Origin: Sporosarcina sp. ACRSM
GTDB taxonomy: Bacteria; Bacillota; Bacilli; Bacillales_A; Planococcaceae
NCBI RefSeq assembly: GCF_022346545.1
Contig: NZ_JAKRNU010000003.1
Location: 124,001-188,000 of the forward strand
DNA length: 64,000 nt
Reading direction: 5' to 3'
Position numbers and translations under genes: made by a program. Shown here piece after piece: positions 8,593-18,197 of this stretch (position 1 is the first letter of the stretch; every line of letters begins with the position of its first letter). A model generated the notes under the pieces. That model worked only from the letters and a program-made list of their open reading frames with translations. It was not told the DNA's origin and searched no databases.

Positions 8593-9438
8593 ATGGTTAA
8601 GGAATTTATGCTCAATTCACATACGAAATTAGCGATTCAAGAAACACCGGGGCATAAAGGGACAATTATAGCTGTTCATGGGCTGACGGGTAATCATAAG
8701 ACCTTTTATCATTACCGAAAGTTGTTGGAAGGGGATTATACGTTCATTAGCTATGACCTTCGCGGGAGAGGAAACAGCAGTCCGGCAGATGAAAATACAT
8801 CCTTATTCAAACATGCGGAAGAACTAAAGACATTTATTGAAATGAAGAAAATTGAGAAACCGATTTTGATGGGTTATTCCATGGGAGCCTATATTTGTGC
8901 GCTTGTTGCAAGTGAAGTAGAAGTATCCGGGCTGATTTTACTTGATGGTGCCGGTACAACGGAAGAAAGACAGCGGGAATTGATCATCCCTTCTCTCAGT
9001 CGATTGAACAAATCGTATCGTTCCGCGGATGACTATGTCGCTCAAACAAGGGACATTTATGCCTCATTAAATGTGGAATGGGATGCGGCTGTTGAAGAAA
9101 TTACCCGCTATGAAGTAAAAGAAACGCCAGATGGATGGCGACATAAATCAGAAGCGAGTGCGATGGAGAAAGATTTTAATAGCTTTTACGATTTTCATCC
9201 CATTCCTGTATTTGAAAAAATCATTTGTCCAACGTTACTTGTGATTGCGTATGGACCTTTAGGGAAGAAAGAACCTCTTTTTACGAAAGAAACCTATAAC
9301 GAAACGATTGCAACAGCGAAAGATTTAGTAACCATCGAAGTGCCTGCTAATCATTACACACTAATGTTTGAAAAGCAGGAGAAAGTCCAGGAAAGCATTC
9401 TCGATTTACTGCAAAACATAAAGAAGGTGTCAGTATGA
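8593..9438 (+). CDS. Alpha/beta-hydrolase, possible enol-lactone or ester hydrolase
   Basis: A 281-residue alpha/beta-hydrolase fold protein: oxyanion region VHGLTGNHKTF (about residue 28), DLRGRGNS, nucleophile elbow GYSMGAY (Ser about residue 99) and catalytic His in PANHYTLMF near the end. The usual acid position after strand 7 reads IAYGPLG, so the catalytic acid is not obvious there. It starts 20 bases after the DUF3237 gene with AGAGGGG upstream. In catechol operons such an enzyme is often the 3-oxoadipate enol-lactonase (PcaD/CatD); that assignment is from context, and a carboxylesterase is equally possible. Confidence 0.75.
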   Translation: MVKEFMLNSHTKLAIQETPGHKGTIIAVHGLTGNHKTFYHYRKLLEGDYTFISYDLRGRGNSSPADENTSLFKHAEELKTFIEMKKIEKPILMGYSMGAYICALVASEVEVSGLILLDGAGTTEERQRELIIPSLSRLNKSYRSADDYVAQTRDIYASLNVEWDAAVEEITRYEVKETPDGWRHKSEASAMEKDFNSFYDFHPIPVFEKIICPTLLVIAYGPLGKKEPLFTKETYNETIATAKDLVTIEVPANHYTLMFEKQEKVQESILDLLQNIKKVSV

Positions 9439-9605
9439 GGTGAAATAGAGTAACGACAATGTGTATCGGCGTAGGACACGGTATTTCGATAGTCGTTGAA
9501 AACGTAGATTGACAGGCTATAAATGTAGCTTAGGGAGTTCACTTGTTTCTGAAGGAATACTATCAAAAAATCATCAGAATTTATCGAGGAAAGGAAGAAT
9601 ATAAA

Positions 9606-10748
9606 TTGAAAATCCATTCGTTAGACGTGTATATCGTAGATCTCCCGACAATTCGACCCCATCACCTGGCAATGCATACGATCGTTAATCAGACGATCGT
9701 TCTTGCTTGCGTAAAAAGTGAAGATGGGATTGAAGGTTGGGCTGAAGTTGCAACAATCGGTGGCGCATCGTATGCCGAGGAAAGCCCTGAAGCAATTAAG
9801 TTTAATACCGAGAAATACATTGAGCCGCTTATCATTGGGGAAAATCCAGCAAACTTTGGGGCTATTTCTTATCTAATCAGTCAGCATGTTGTTGGGAACT
9901 ATTATGCGAAAGCGCTAGTGGAAGCGGCCATTATCGACTTGGCAGCAAAAGCACTGAATGTCCCAAGTTATGAACTGTTTGGGGGACAAGTCCATACATC
10001 GTTGCCAGTCGCTTGGACGCTTGCGAGCGGAGACACAGGAAAAGACATTGAAGAAGCAAAAGAATGTCTGGCGGCAAAACGTCACAACATTTTCAAATTG
10101 AAAATCGGCATGGGTGACCCGAAAAAGAATGTCCAGCATGTACTTAAAATAAAAGAAGCAGTCGGAGATCAAGCTAGTGTCCGTGTAGATGTGAACCAGG
10201 CGTGGGATGAAGTAACATCTCTATACTGTATTGAAGCGTTGGAGGCTGGCGGAGTCGATCTGATCGAACAACCGCTTATACACTGGAACCACGAAGGGAT
10301 GGCAAGGCTTGCGGAAAGATTTAAGGTGCCAATCATGGTGGATGAAGGGCTCGGTCATATTCAAGGAGCTCACCATATTGCCAAGCAACGTGCCGGGAAT
10401 GTCTTTGCGCTTAAAGTCGGTAAGGCGGGTGGACTGATAGCCACTAAGAAAACGGCGGCCATCGCAGAAGCTGCGGGTATCCCACTTTACGGAGGAACGA
10501 TGATCGAATCGTCACTCGGAACGGCCATTTGTGCCCAACTATACTCAACGATTCCTGAAATCGCTTTCGGAACGGAGCTATTCGGACCGTTGCTGTTCAA
10601 AGATACAATTACAACAAATGCCATCGAATATGAAAACTTTGAGATCAAAATTCCACAAGGACCTGGATTCGGGATGACGATTGATAAGGAAAAAGTACGC
10701 CATTATTCAAGGGACGCACAATACAGTACAGCCACATCACATCGTTGA
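9606..10748 (+). CDS. catB: Muconate cycloisomerase (enolase superfamily)
   Basis: A 380-residue enolase-superfamily protein of the MLE subgroup. Visible are the KxK pair in FKLKIGMG (K164, K166), metal ligands D195 (RVDVNQAWD), E221 (LIEQPL) and D246 (VDEG), and the second catalytic lysine in ALKVGKAGG. It converts cis,cis-muconate to muconolactone in the catechol branch of the beta-ketoadipate pathway; dipeptide epimerase or o-succinylbenzoate synthase activity cannot be excluded by sequence alone. TTG 9606 is chosen because GAGGAAAGGAAGAA lies just upstream and the N-terminus MKIHSLDVYIVDLPT fits the family; an in-frame TTG at 9543 would add 21 unlikely residues. Confidence 0.8.
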   Translation: MKIHSLDVYIVDLPTIRPHHLAMHTIVNQTIVLACVKSEDGIEGWAEVATIGGASYAEESPEAIKFNTEKYIEPLIIGENPANFGAISYLISQHVVGNYYAKALVEAAIIDLAAKALNVPSYELFGGQVHTSLPVAWTLASGDTGKDIEEAKECLAAKRHNIFKLKIGMGDPKKNVQHVLKIKEAVGDQASVRVDVNQAWDEVTSLYCIEALEAGGVDLIEQPLIHWNHEGMARLAERFKVPIMVDEGLGHIQGAHHIAKQRAGNVFALKVGKAGGLIATKKTAAIAEAAGIPLYGGTMIESSLGTAICAQLYSTIPEIAFGTELFGPLLFKDTITTNAIEYENFEIKIPQGPGFGMTIDKEKVRHYSRDAQYSTATSHR

Positions 10749-10890
10749 TTTAGTTGGGGTGAGAGTGCTTAAAAAATGGAGAATTAAAGGTCGATCCTTA
10801 ATGTGAACGGCACAATACTATTTTCAGGTAGAGGTGCCTTCGATGCGGTAGCCGGTGCGTTTTTGTGCGTTCAATTTATGTAATGATAGG

Positions 10891-10926
10891 AGGGCTATAT
10901 TTACTTTTATATAGCCCTTATTTTCG
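10891..10926 (+). terminator. Terminator after catB
   Basis: AGGGCTATAT (10891-10900) pairs with ATATAGCCCT (10909-10918) over an 8-base loop, then TATTTTC. It separates catB from the sulfatase gene. Confidence 0.85.
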
Positions 10927-10955
10927 TAGGGGAATTTAAAGGGGGATGGCATATA

Positions 10956-13277
10956 TTGAATCAGAAACTTAAGTGGAATGACACTATCATTTTTAAAGGA
11001 ATTGCGATTTGTTCCATTTTAACAATGCTTGCTGGTTGTTCTTACAGGCCGGAAGCATCAGGTACTAGAGCATTGGAAGAGAGTGTAAAAGCCAAAAGTA
11101 TTATTAGAGAAAATCAATCAGAAAGTGGGGAACCGCCATCTAAAACGAATATTGCTTATATTGTCCTTGATGATTCTGGTTTTGCTGATCTTGGAAGTTA
11201 TGGCTCGGAAATCAAAACCCCTCACCTGGACAAGCTAGCGGAAAATGGTTTAAGGTATAACAATTTTCACGTGACTCCTTTATGTTCACCAACACGCGCA
11301 TCCTTGCTAACGGGAAGAAATCATCACGCAGTAGGCATGGGAAGTGTAGCGAATTTCGATTATGGTCCAGAATTTCCGAATAAAAGAGGTTCAATCATAC
11401 CCGCGGCTGCAACAGTAGCGGAAGTCCTTTCTGAAAGCGGATACAACACATATGCACTGGGGAAATGGCATCTTGCACCGACTTCACAAGTGACACCAGC
11501 GGGACCTTATCATAACTGGCCGCTTGGAAAAGGTTTTAACCGTTTTTATGGGTTTCTCGAGGACTCAGCTGACCAATATCGTCCTGAATTAACAGAAGAT
11601 AATCATCCTGTCCCAGTGCCGGATAAGGATAATTATCATTTTTCGGAAGACATTGTTGATAAATCGATCCAATACGCTCTAGACAATATTACTGCATCAC
11701 CAGATACTCCTTTCTTTATGTATATGGCTTTTGGAGCTCAGCACCAACCTCATCAAGTGCCAGAAAAGTATATTGATATGTATGATGGCGTCTATGATGA
11801 AGGATGGGACGTTATTCGAGAACAACGATTTGAAAAACAAAAAGAATTGGGGATTATTCCGGAGAATACAGAGCTTGCGCCAACAAATCCAGGCGTTGAG
11901 AAATGGGATGATTTATCTGACGATCACAAAAAAGCTTTTATTCGTATGAAACAAACTTACGCTGGATTTTTAACGCATACTGACGAGCAAATTGGAAGGT
12001 TCATTGACTTCTTGGAAGAGAAAGGGGAGCTCGATAATACAATCATTGTCTTTCTTTCGGATAATGGAGCAAGTGCGATCGGCGGGGAATTGGGCTCGGT
12101 GAATCAGGCACTTGCATACAATTTTATACCTGAAAAGATAGAAGATATTGTTGGAAATATTGAAGTTATGGGTGGCGAAAGAGCTGGAACTGATTATCCT
12201 GCAGGTTGGGGGCAAGTAAGTAATACCCCGTTCAAGTTTTATAAAAATAGTACGTATGCTGGTGGAACACATACACCGATGATTGTTCATTGGCCAGAGG
12301 GTATTAAAGATCAAGGCGGAATAAGGACGCAATATGTTCATGTAAGCGATGTAACAGCGACCATTTATGATGCGCTAGGTATCGATGTTCCTAAAAAAGT
12401 AAAAGGTATTGAGCAATTGCCGTTAAATGGAACAAGCTTCACATATACATTTGGTGACGGTGGGGCTAAGTCTGTTAAGAAGACACAGTATTTTGAGGTG
12501 AGCGGCCATCGGGCTATTTATCATGATGGTTGGAGAGCAGTGACAATGCATAAAAAGGGTGAGCCTTTTGAAAAGGATGTATGGGAACTTTACCAGGTGG
12601 AAAAGGACTTTTCAGAAATCCACGATTTAGCTAAAAAAGAACCCAAAAAACTATTAGAGATGAAGGATCTTTGGCAAAAAGAAGCAGAGAAAAATGGTGT
12701 TTTGCCGCTATCAGATTTATTTTTGGAAGCGTTTGCTAATGTCGCGGATGATTCACCAAGGGCGAGAAGAACATTTACGTATTACCCGGGGATGAGCCAT
12801 TTGAGCGAATCTGCGTCCCCGCCAATCATCAATCATTCCTATAAGATTGATGTTCCAATCACCTATCATAACGGGGATGAGGGAGTGCTGATCGCTTTAG
12901 GAAATCATAAGAGTGGATACACCCTGTACATTAAAGATAATCGTCTCATTTATGAATACAATGCAGGCTTTGCGAGATACAAAGCCATATCTGAAAAGGA
13001 TTTGAACGAAGGAGAGTTAGCCATTCGCTTCGAGTTCGATAAAACAGGTGATTATGCTGGTATCGGGTCGCTTTATGTGAATGACAAAAAGGTTGGGGAA
13101 GTTGAAATGGAAGCAACATTGCCATACAAAACTTCTTTTGAGGGAATGGACATTGGGAAAGATCTACTTTATCCTGTCAGTCCTGCTTATGAGGATCAAG
13201 GTGAATTTGCCTATACCGGTACAATCGAAAAGGTTGTTTTGGAACTGGAAAACAACGTAGAAGCCACTGAAAAATAA
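10956..13277 (+). CDS. Arylsulfatase lipoprotein (type I, Cys-type)
   Basis: A 773-residue sulfatase, similar in size to the long actinobacterial AtsA type. The N-terminus is a lipoprotein signal with lipobox LAGC (Cys28), so the enzyme is anchored on the outer face of the membrane. The sulfatase signature CSPTRASLLTG places the residue converted to formylglycine at Cys110; metal aspartates are D72-D73 (VLDDSGFADLG) and in LSDNGAS. The last 180 residues look like a separate beta-sandwich (LamG-like) domain. It hydrolyses sulfate esters, probably aryl sulfates given the neighbours, releasing a phenol and sulfate. The formylglycine-generating enzyme follows 26 bases later. Start is TTG behind AAAGGGGGA. 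Confidence 0.88.
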   Translation: MNQKLKWNDTIIFKGIAICSILTMLAGCSYRPEASGTRALEESVKAKSIIRENQSESGEPPSKTNIAYIVLDDSGFADLGSYGSEIKTPHLDKLAENGLRYNNFHVTPLCSPTRASLLTGRNHHAVGMGSVANFDYGPEFPNKRGSIIPAAATVAEVLSESGYNTYALGKWHLAPTSQVTPAGPYHNWPLGKGFNRFYGFLEDSADQYRPELTEDNHPVPVPDKDNYHFSEDIVDKSIQYALDNITASPDTPFFMYMAFGAQHQPHQVPEKYIDMYDGVYDEGWDVIREQRFEKQKELGIIPENTELAPTNPGVEKWDDLSDDHKKAFIRMKQTYAGFLTHTDEQIGRFIDFLEEKGELDNTIIVFLSDNGASAIGGELGSVNQALAYNFIPEKIEDIVGNIEVMGGERAGTDYPAGWGQVSNTPFKFYKNSTYAGGTHTPMIVHWPEGIKDQGGIRTQYVHVSDVTATIYDALGIDVPKKVKGIEQLPLNGTSFTYTFGDGGAKSVKKTQYFEVSGHRAIYHDGWRAVTMHKKGEPFEKDVWELYQVEKDFSEIHDLAKKEPKKLLEMKDLWQKEAEKNGVLPLSDLFLEAFANVADDSPRARRTFTYYPGMSHLSESASPPIINHSYKIDVPITYHNGDEGVLIALGNHKSGYTLYIKDNRLIYEYNAGFARYKAISEKDLNEGELAIRFEFDKTGDYAGIGSLYVNDKKVGEVEMEATLPYKTSFEGMDIGKDLLYPVSPAYEDQGEFAYTGTIEKVVLELENNVEATEK

Positions 13278-13303
13278 CGGGGTGAAAAGGAGACAAGAAC
13301 TTT

Positions 13304-14263
13304 ATGATAAAAAAGTGTTGCCCCCCTCCGATAGAAAGAGACCAAGTTAAGAAGAAAGAGATTTCCGTGTCGGTTCTACAAAATACTTCTTCAACGGGTT
13401 ACCGCCATCATGAGAATATGATTGAGATGGCAGGTGGAGAATTTTTAATGGGTACGGCTGATCCTGAAAGTTTTATAGAAGACGGTGAAGGTCCGGTACG
13501 ACCGGTTCAATTGAAACCATTTTACATCGACCGGTATGCTGTTACGAATGCACAATTCCAAGAATTCATTTTGGAGACGGGCTATATTACAGACGCTGAG
13601 CGCTATGGTTGGTCGTTTGTGTTTCATTTATTTGTATCAGATGAAATGAAGCGGAGTATTCAAAATGTCGTACAACAAACACCGTGGTGGTACCAAGTTG
13701 ACGGCGCTTGTTGGAAACATCCCGAAGGTCGTGATTCTTCGATCGTCAATCGGATGGAACATCCTGTCGTTCATGTTTCGTGGAACGATGCACAAGCATA
13801 CTGTTCTTGGAGTGGAAAACGATTGCTTACGGAGGCTGAATGGGAGTATGCAGCACGGGGAGGCCTTATTCAGAAAAAATATCCGTGGGGAGATATCTTG
13901 ACCCCTATGGGGAAACATAGCTGTAATATTTGGCAAGGCGTTTTTCCCACTCTTGATTTGGGGAATGATGGCTTTATAGGCACTGCCCCGGTGGATGCAT
14001 ACGCTCCTAATCATTATGGGCTTTATAATATGGTGGGAAATGTATGGGAATGGTGTTCAGATTGGTTTACAAATCGTCATCTCGGAGAGGAAATCGTAAT
14101 CGATCCTAAAGGTCCTCGAACAGGAGATGAAAAAGTTATAAAAGGCGGAAGTTATCTCTGTCATAAATCTTATTGTAATCGCTATAGAGTGGCGGCACGG
14201 TCACACAACACCGTGGATAGTTCAACCGGTCATATGGGATTTCGTTGTGCAGCAGACCTATAG
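13304..14263 (+). CDS. Formylglycine-generating enzyme (aerobic sulfatase activator)
   Basis: A 319-residue SUMF1/FGE-family protein. The conserved block FLMGTADPESF, the WEYAARGG motif, WEWCSDWF and the C-terminal catalytic block GGSYLCHKSYCNRYR are all present; Cys286 and Cys291 match the copper-binding catalytic pair of genuine oxygen-dependent FGE. GFRCAADL ends the domain. It oxidises Cys110 of the adjacent sulfatase to formylglycine. No signal peptide is visible, so modification should happen in the cytoplasm before export, which has consequences for how the folded or unfolded lipoprotein is secreted. Ribosome site AAGGAGACA. Confidence 0.9.
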   Translation: MIKKCCPPPIERDQVKKKEISVSVLQNTSSTGYRHHENMIEMAGGEFLMGTADPESFIEDGEGPVRPVQLKPFYIDRYAVTNAQFQEFILETGYITDAERYGWSFVFHLFVSDEMKRSIQNVVQQTPWWYQVDGACWKHPEGRDSSIVNRMEHPVVHVSWNDAQAYCSWSGKRLLTEAEWEYAARGGLIQKKYPWGDILTPMGKHSCNIWQGVFPTLDLGNDGFIGTAPVDAYAPNHYGLYNMVGNVWEWCSDWFTNRHLGEEIVIDPKGPRTGDEKVIKGGSYLCHKSYCNRYRVAARSHNTVDSSTGHMGFRCAADL

Positions 14264-14319
14264 GAAATCGTCGTTTAGCTTTGTCGAAGTTGGAATCGTT
14301 GTCAAAATAATTGGAATGG

Positions 14320-14358
14320 TGATGTATATGAATGACTATATACATCATCATTTTTTTC
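14320..14358 (+). terminator. Terminator after the FGE gene
   Basis: TGATGTATAT (14320-14329) pairs with ATATACATCA (14338-14347), followed by TCATTTTTTT. The rest of 14264-14559 shows no further feature. Confidence 0.8.
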
Positions 14359-14559
14359 TGAATATAGTACTTATGGTCAATCTGATACAGTGGAGTATAG
14401 AGGGTCTTTAAGTTTGAGTAACATTCGTTTGTATAAGTCCCTTTGCTATCGCTAATCTAACAAATAGAAATGATCCGTGAAAACATTGAATTCGTATTCC
14501 TCGAAAAAACAAGCAAGTCCAATTGTTTTGCTGATGAATAGAAGGGAGTAGGAGTGGTA

Positions 14560-16359
14560 ATGAAAGCTAACGAGCTACTTTTACAAAATTTGCTTGATGT
14601 CAATCCTCGTACAGGCATAATTAAATTACACGACAAACGAATGGCATTAATCTCCGTAGAAGCATTGGGAATATTGCGCACAGATTTAATAAATACGCTC
14701 GGTAAAGATCGCGCAAAAGGATTTCTTATGCGCTATGGCTGGGCATGTGGCAACAAGGCAGGAGAGTCTCTTCGGGAAGAATACGAATGGAAGTCGATAA
14801 AAGAATTGGTGCTGGCAGGACCATCTATGCATACATTAGAAGGAATTGTTACTGTAGAGCCTGACATTTTGGAAATTGAAGGTGACAAGTTATATTTTAC
14901 AGGACACTGGAAAAACTCATTTGAAGTGGGAAATCATATTGATGAACAAGGTATAGATCGTGAAGCAATATGTTGGACATTAATAGGTTATGCAAGTGGT
15001 TATCTCACAAAAGTTTTTGGAAAAGAAGTTGTCGCTTATGAGAAATACTGCCGAGGGAAAGGGGACTCGGCGTGTTATTTTGTTGCAAAAACGGTCGCTC
15101 ACTCTGAAGAAGAACACCTGAAGGATTTACGTTATTACAAAGCAGAATCTTTGCAGTCTGTCTTGGAAGATATGTATATGGAAATAGAGCAGCTTAACAA
15201 AGACATCGTCGAGTCGGAAAAGGTGCAAAATGAATTAACTGAGCTTTTTTTGGAGGACAAAGATATTAATGAAATTACGACGAGGGTTGGAAGTATACTC
15301 GGACGTAGTATTGTTATAGATCATTTAACGGAAGTATACTCGTCATATTTTAAGTGTGCGGAAGATCGGAAGACATATGATAAATGGATAAAAAGCGGCG
15401 TAGTTACGAAGCGGTATGATGATTTGTTTTTTGAGTCATTCAGCATTAAAAGTCATAAAGTTTCATTGGGAAGGCTGACTGTAATCGGTGACGAAAAGCT
15501 TGATCAAAGAGAGCAGTTAATCATAAATCGGGCTTTAATGGTGTTCACGATTCAAATGTATCATCAGCGGAAAATCACAGAATCACTATGGCAAAGAAGA
15601 GAAGATTTTTTCGGTGAACTGATCGAAAATAGAATAGTAGATGATGCTCTTTTGAATAGGCAAGCTGCTATTTTTGGTTTTAAACCAGGCGAGCCAAATT
15701 GGCTGATCGCTATTAATGTGTTGCCGAAAGAAAAGAGAGGAGATGTGTTAGGTTTCCTTACGAAAAAGTATTCTTGTCTCGATGTATTTACGAAAGACGG
15801 ATACATAGTCATGATTGTTCCGAAAAATAGCAACCCGAATATTGAGGACTATATGTCCAGTATACTTGAGGAAATCCTCGTAAGTTTACCCGATGTAAAA
15901 GTTTATAGTGGTTCAGGACAATTGGCGGATACGATTCAAAAGATGCGTATAAGTTATTTGGACGCTACTCGTCTATGTGACTTTGTCCAATTGACGTACC
16001 CTATGGGCAGCCGACATGCTGCTTTTAAAGAGTTAGAACCGATGATGATGTTCTTGAAGGGGTCTGATCCGCAAGAATTGATTAGGTTTTACTCTGAAAC
16101 GATCGGCGAATTAGTGGAATACGATTGTGAAAATCAAGGGAATTTACTTATTACGCTTAAAACCTATTTGGACAACAATGGAAATTTGCAGCAAACGGCT
16201 GATGAATTACATTTATCGATCGCTGGATTGCGTTACCGAATTGAAAGGATAGAATCGTTAAGTGGCATCGATTTAAAAACGGGAGCCGGGAGATTTGAAT
16301 GCCAGCTTGCTACAAAAATATATTTTGCATTGCAAGTCATGAGCAATATAAAGAAATAA
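14560..16359 (+). CDS. Phenol-sensor/PucR-type hybrid activator 1 (XylR_N + V4R + HTH_30)
   Basis: A 599-residue regulator starting at ATG 14560 (GGGAGTAGGAG upstream). Residues 1-180 are an XylR_N/V4R sensor as in DmpR and MopR. The zinc ligands of MopR have counterparts at exactly the same spacing: C138, E161, C164, C172; phenol-contact residues correspond to H91 and W117. Residues about 190-215 resemble a linker helix. The C-terminus is not a sigma-54 AAA+ module but a PucR/CdaR-type end with the HTH_30 helix-turn-helix (NLQQTADELHLSIAGLRYRI). It probably senses a phenol or catechol and activates the monooxygenase operon that starts 200 bases downstream. Confidence 0.85.
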   Translation: MKANELLLQNLLDVNPRTGIIKLHDKRMALISVEALGILRTDLINTLGKDRAKGFLMRYGWACGNKAGESLREEYEWKSIKELVLAGPSMHTLEGIVTVEPDILEIEGDKLYFTGHWKNSFEVGNHIDEQGIDREAICWTLIGYASGYLTKVFGKEVVAYEKYCRGKGDSACYFVAKTVAHSEEEHLKDLRYYKAESLQSVLEDMYMEIEQLNKDIVESEKVQNELTELFLEDKDINEITTRVGSILGRSIVIDHLTEVYSSYFKCAEDRKTYDKWIKSGVVTKRYDDLFFESFSIKSHKVSLGRLTVIGDEKLDQREQLIINRALMVFTIQMYHQRKITESLWQRREDFFGELIENRIVDDALLNRQAAIFGFKPGEPNWLIAINVLPKEKRGDVLGFLTKKYSCLDVFTKDGYIVMIVPKNSNPNIEDYMSSILEEILVSLPDVKVYSGSGQLADTIQKMRISYLDATRLCDFVQLTYPMGSRHAAFKELEPMMMFLKGSDPQELIRFYSETIGELVEYDCENQGNLLITLKTYLDNNGNLQQTADELHLSIAGLRYRIERIESLSGIDLKTGAGRFECQLATKIYFALQVMSNIKK

Positions 16360-16372
16360 TGAATGTTGAAGG

Positions 16373-16402
16373 AGGACGAATCATTTGCGGTTCGTCCTTT
16401 AC
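16373..16402 (+). terminator. Terminator after hybrid activator 1
   Basis: AGGACGAA (16373-16380) pairs with TTCGTCCT (16391-16398) and is followed by TTACT. The T run is short, so termination may be partial. The remaining leader up to 16560 should hold the promoter of the monooxygenase operon, but no convincing -35/-10 pair stands out. Confidence 0.6.
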
Positions 16403-16560
16403 TGATTGTAAAAGCGGAGTGGGGATTCTGAATTTTAAACTACCCGCAATTTCTGCTAGTCAAGACACTTTTATTGATGTTTTTTTACAGTTATCAATAA
16501 TCAGAATAGGAGGTACTATTAGGTTAGTAAGCGGTTACATTACAGAGAGGGAGGAACAAG

Positions 16561-18111
16561 ATGACTACTAAACAACAGGAAACGGTTAAAGCGCCTTTGA
16601 CAGGTGCAGAGTATTTGGAGAGTTTGAGAGACGGTCGGGAAGTATGGCTTCATGGGGAAAAAGTTGAAGACGTTACGACGCACCCTGCATTCCGAAATAG
16701 TGCCCGTTCCATTGCTAGATTGTATGACGCCTTGCATGATCCAAAATATAAAGACGTGTTAACGAGAGAAACAGATACAGGAAATGGCGGCTATACACAA
16801 CGCTTCTTCCAACCGGATACAACTCCGGGGGATTTGTTCAAAACGCGTGATGCCATCGCACAATGGGCAAGGCTGACATACGGTCAAATGGGGAGATCTC
16901 CAGATTACAAAGCATCCTTTCTAGCAACGCTTGGAGCAAATCCGGAATACTACGGAAAATATGCAGACAATGCTAGGAGATGGTACAAAGAAGCGCAAGA
17001 GAAAAACTGGTACTTCAACCATGCCATCATTAATCCACCGGTTGATCGGGACAAGCCGATTGACGAAGTGAAAGATGTATTTATTCACTGCGTAGGTGAA
17101 ACGGAAGAAGGTATTTTGGTCAGTGGTGCGAAGATGGTTGCGACGGGTTCGGCTCTTACAAACTATAACTTTGTTGCTCATTACGGGGCACTTGCAATCC
17201 CAAGTGAGGAGTATGCACTTGTATTTATTGCTGACATGTCCACACCGGGTGTTAAACTCATTAGCCGCCCTTCCTATGAAATGAATGCAGCGGTAACGGG
17301 AAGTCCATTCGATTATCCATTAAGTAGCCGCTTTGATGAAAACGATACAGTTATCGTTTTTGATAATGCCTTGATTCCATGGGAAAACGTACTTGTTTAT
17401 AGAGATATCGAGAAAGCGAATAACTTCTTCGCAGAAAGTGGATTCCTACACCGCTTTACGTTTCACGGTGTTGTACGACTTGCGGTTAAACTGGATTTCA
17501 TTTCAGGTTTACTGATTAAAGCGTTAAGAGGGAACGGAACAGATAAATTCCGTGGTGTTCAAGCCAATATTGGGGAAGTGTTGGCGTATCGGAATATGTT
17601 CTGGGCGATGAGTGATGCCATGGCTTTGAATCCAAATCAAGGTGCAAATGGTACCGTCTTGCCAAACATTGACTATGGCTTGGCGTACCGTGTATTCATG
17701 TCGGAAGGATGGCCGCGTGTAAAAGACATTATTGAGACGGTTGTGGCGGGAAGTCTAATTGTACAGCCATCGAGTACAAGTGATTTTAAAAATCCAGAGC
17801 TGCGTCCTTATCTTGATAAGCTCTATCGTGGTTCAAATGGCATTGATGCAGAAGAAAAAATTAAAGTCATCAAATTGCTATGGGATGCGATTGGGACTGA
17901 ATACGGTGGACGCCATGAATTGTATGAGCGAAACTACTCCGGAAACAATGAAAATATTCGTCTTGAGAACTTGATCATGGCTCAAAAGACTGGTCAGGCA
18001 GAAGAGTATGAAAAGTTTGCTCAAGAATGTATGGATGATTATAACTTGGATGGTTGGGTGAATCCGACGTGGATCAACCCGGATGATGTAAATGCTTATC
18101 AAAAGAAATGA
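16561..18111 (+). CDS. HpaB-type FADH2-dependent phenol monooxygenase, oxygenase component
   Basis: A 516-residue protein of the HpaB/TcpA/PheA group of two-component flavin monooxygenases, with the family's usual length. Recognisable blocks include YTQRFFQPDTTPGDL, the flavin-site stretch MVATGSALTNYNFVAHYG (about 197), PSYEMNAAVTGSPFDYPLSSRFDEND and VLVYRDIE. Such enzymes use FADH2 from a partner reductase (19739) and oxygen to hydroxylate 4-hydroxyphenylacetate, phenols, nitrophenols or chlorophenols at the ortho or para position. With an intradiol dioxygenase following, the product is expected to be a catechol or hydroxyquinol. Substrate is not determinable from sequence. Ribosome site GAGAGGGAGGAAC. 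Confidence 0.85.
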   Translation: MTTKQQETVKAPLTGAEYLESLRDGREVWLHGEKVEDVTTHPAFRNSARSIARLYDALHDPKYKDVLTRETDTGNGGYTQRFFQPDTTPGDLFKTRDAIAQWARLTYGQMGRSPDYKASFLATLGANPEYYGKYADNARRWYKEAQEKNWYFNHAIINPPVDRDKPIDEVKDVFIHCVGETEEGILVSGAKMVATGSALTNYNFVAHYGALAIPSEEYALVFIADMSTPGVKLISRPSYEMNAAVTGSPFDYPLSSRFDENDTVIVFDNALIPWENVLVYRDIEKANNFFAESGFLHRFTFHGVVRLAVKLDFISGLLIKALRGNGTDKFRGVQANIGEVLAYRNMFWAMSDAMALNPNQGANGTVLPNIDYGLAYRVFMSEGWPRVKDIIETVVAGSLIVQPSSTSDFKNPELRPYLDKLYRGSNGIDAEEKIKVIKLLWDAIGTEYGGRHELYERNYSGNNENIRLENLIMAQKTGQAEEYEKFAQECMDDYNLDGWVNPTWINPDDVNAYQKK

Positions 18112-18128
18112 GTAGGGAAAGTGAATTG

Positions 18129-18169
18129 TATTCTTCAACAATTTGACGCTTGTAAATTGTTGAAGAATA
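18129..18169 (+). other. Long intercistronic hairpin between monooxygenase and dioxygenase genes
   Basis: TATTCTTCAACAATTT (18129-18144) is perfectly complementary to 18154-18169 around a 9-base loop. It is followed by an A run, not a T run, on the + strand, so it is more likely an mRNA-stability or processing element than a terminator. Confidence 0.6.
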
Positions 18170-18197
18170 AAAAAACGATAATTAGGAGGAATCCAAA

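Noticed and set aside
16299..16571. 90-codon frame after hybrid activator 1
   Set aside because: It overlaps the end of the regulator and runs through its terminator and the next ribosome site; no own start signal.
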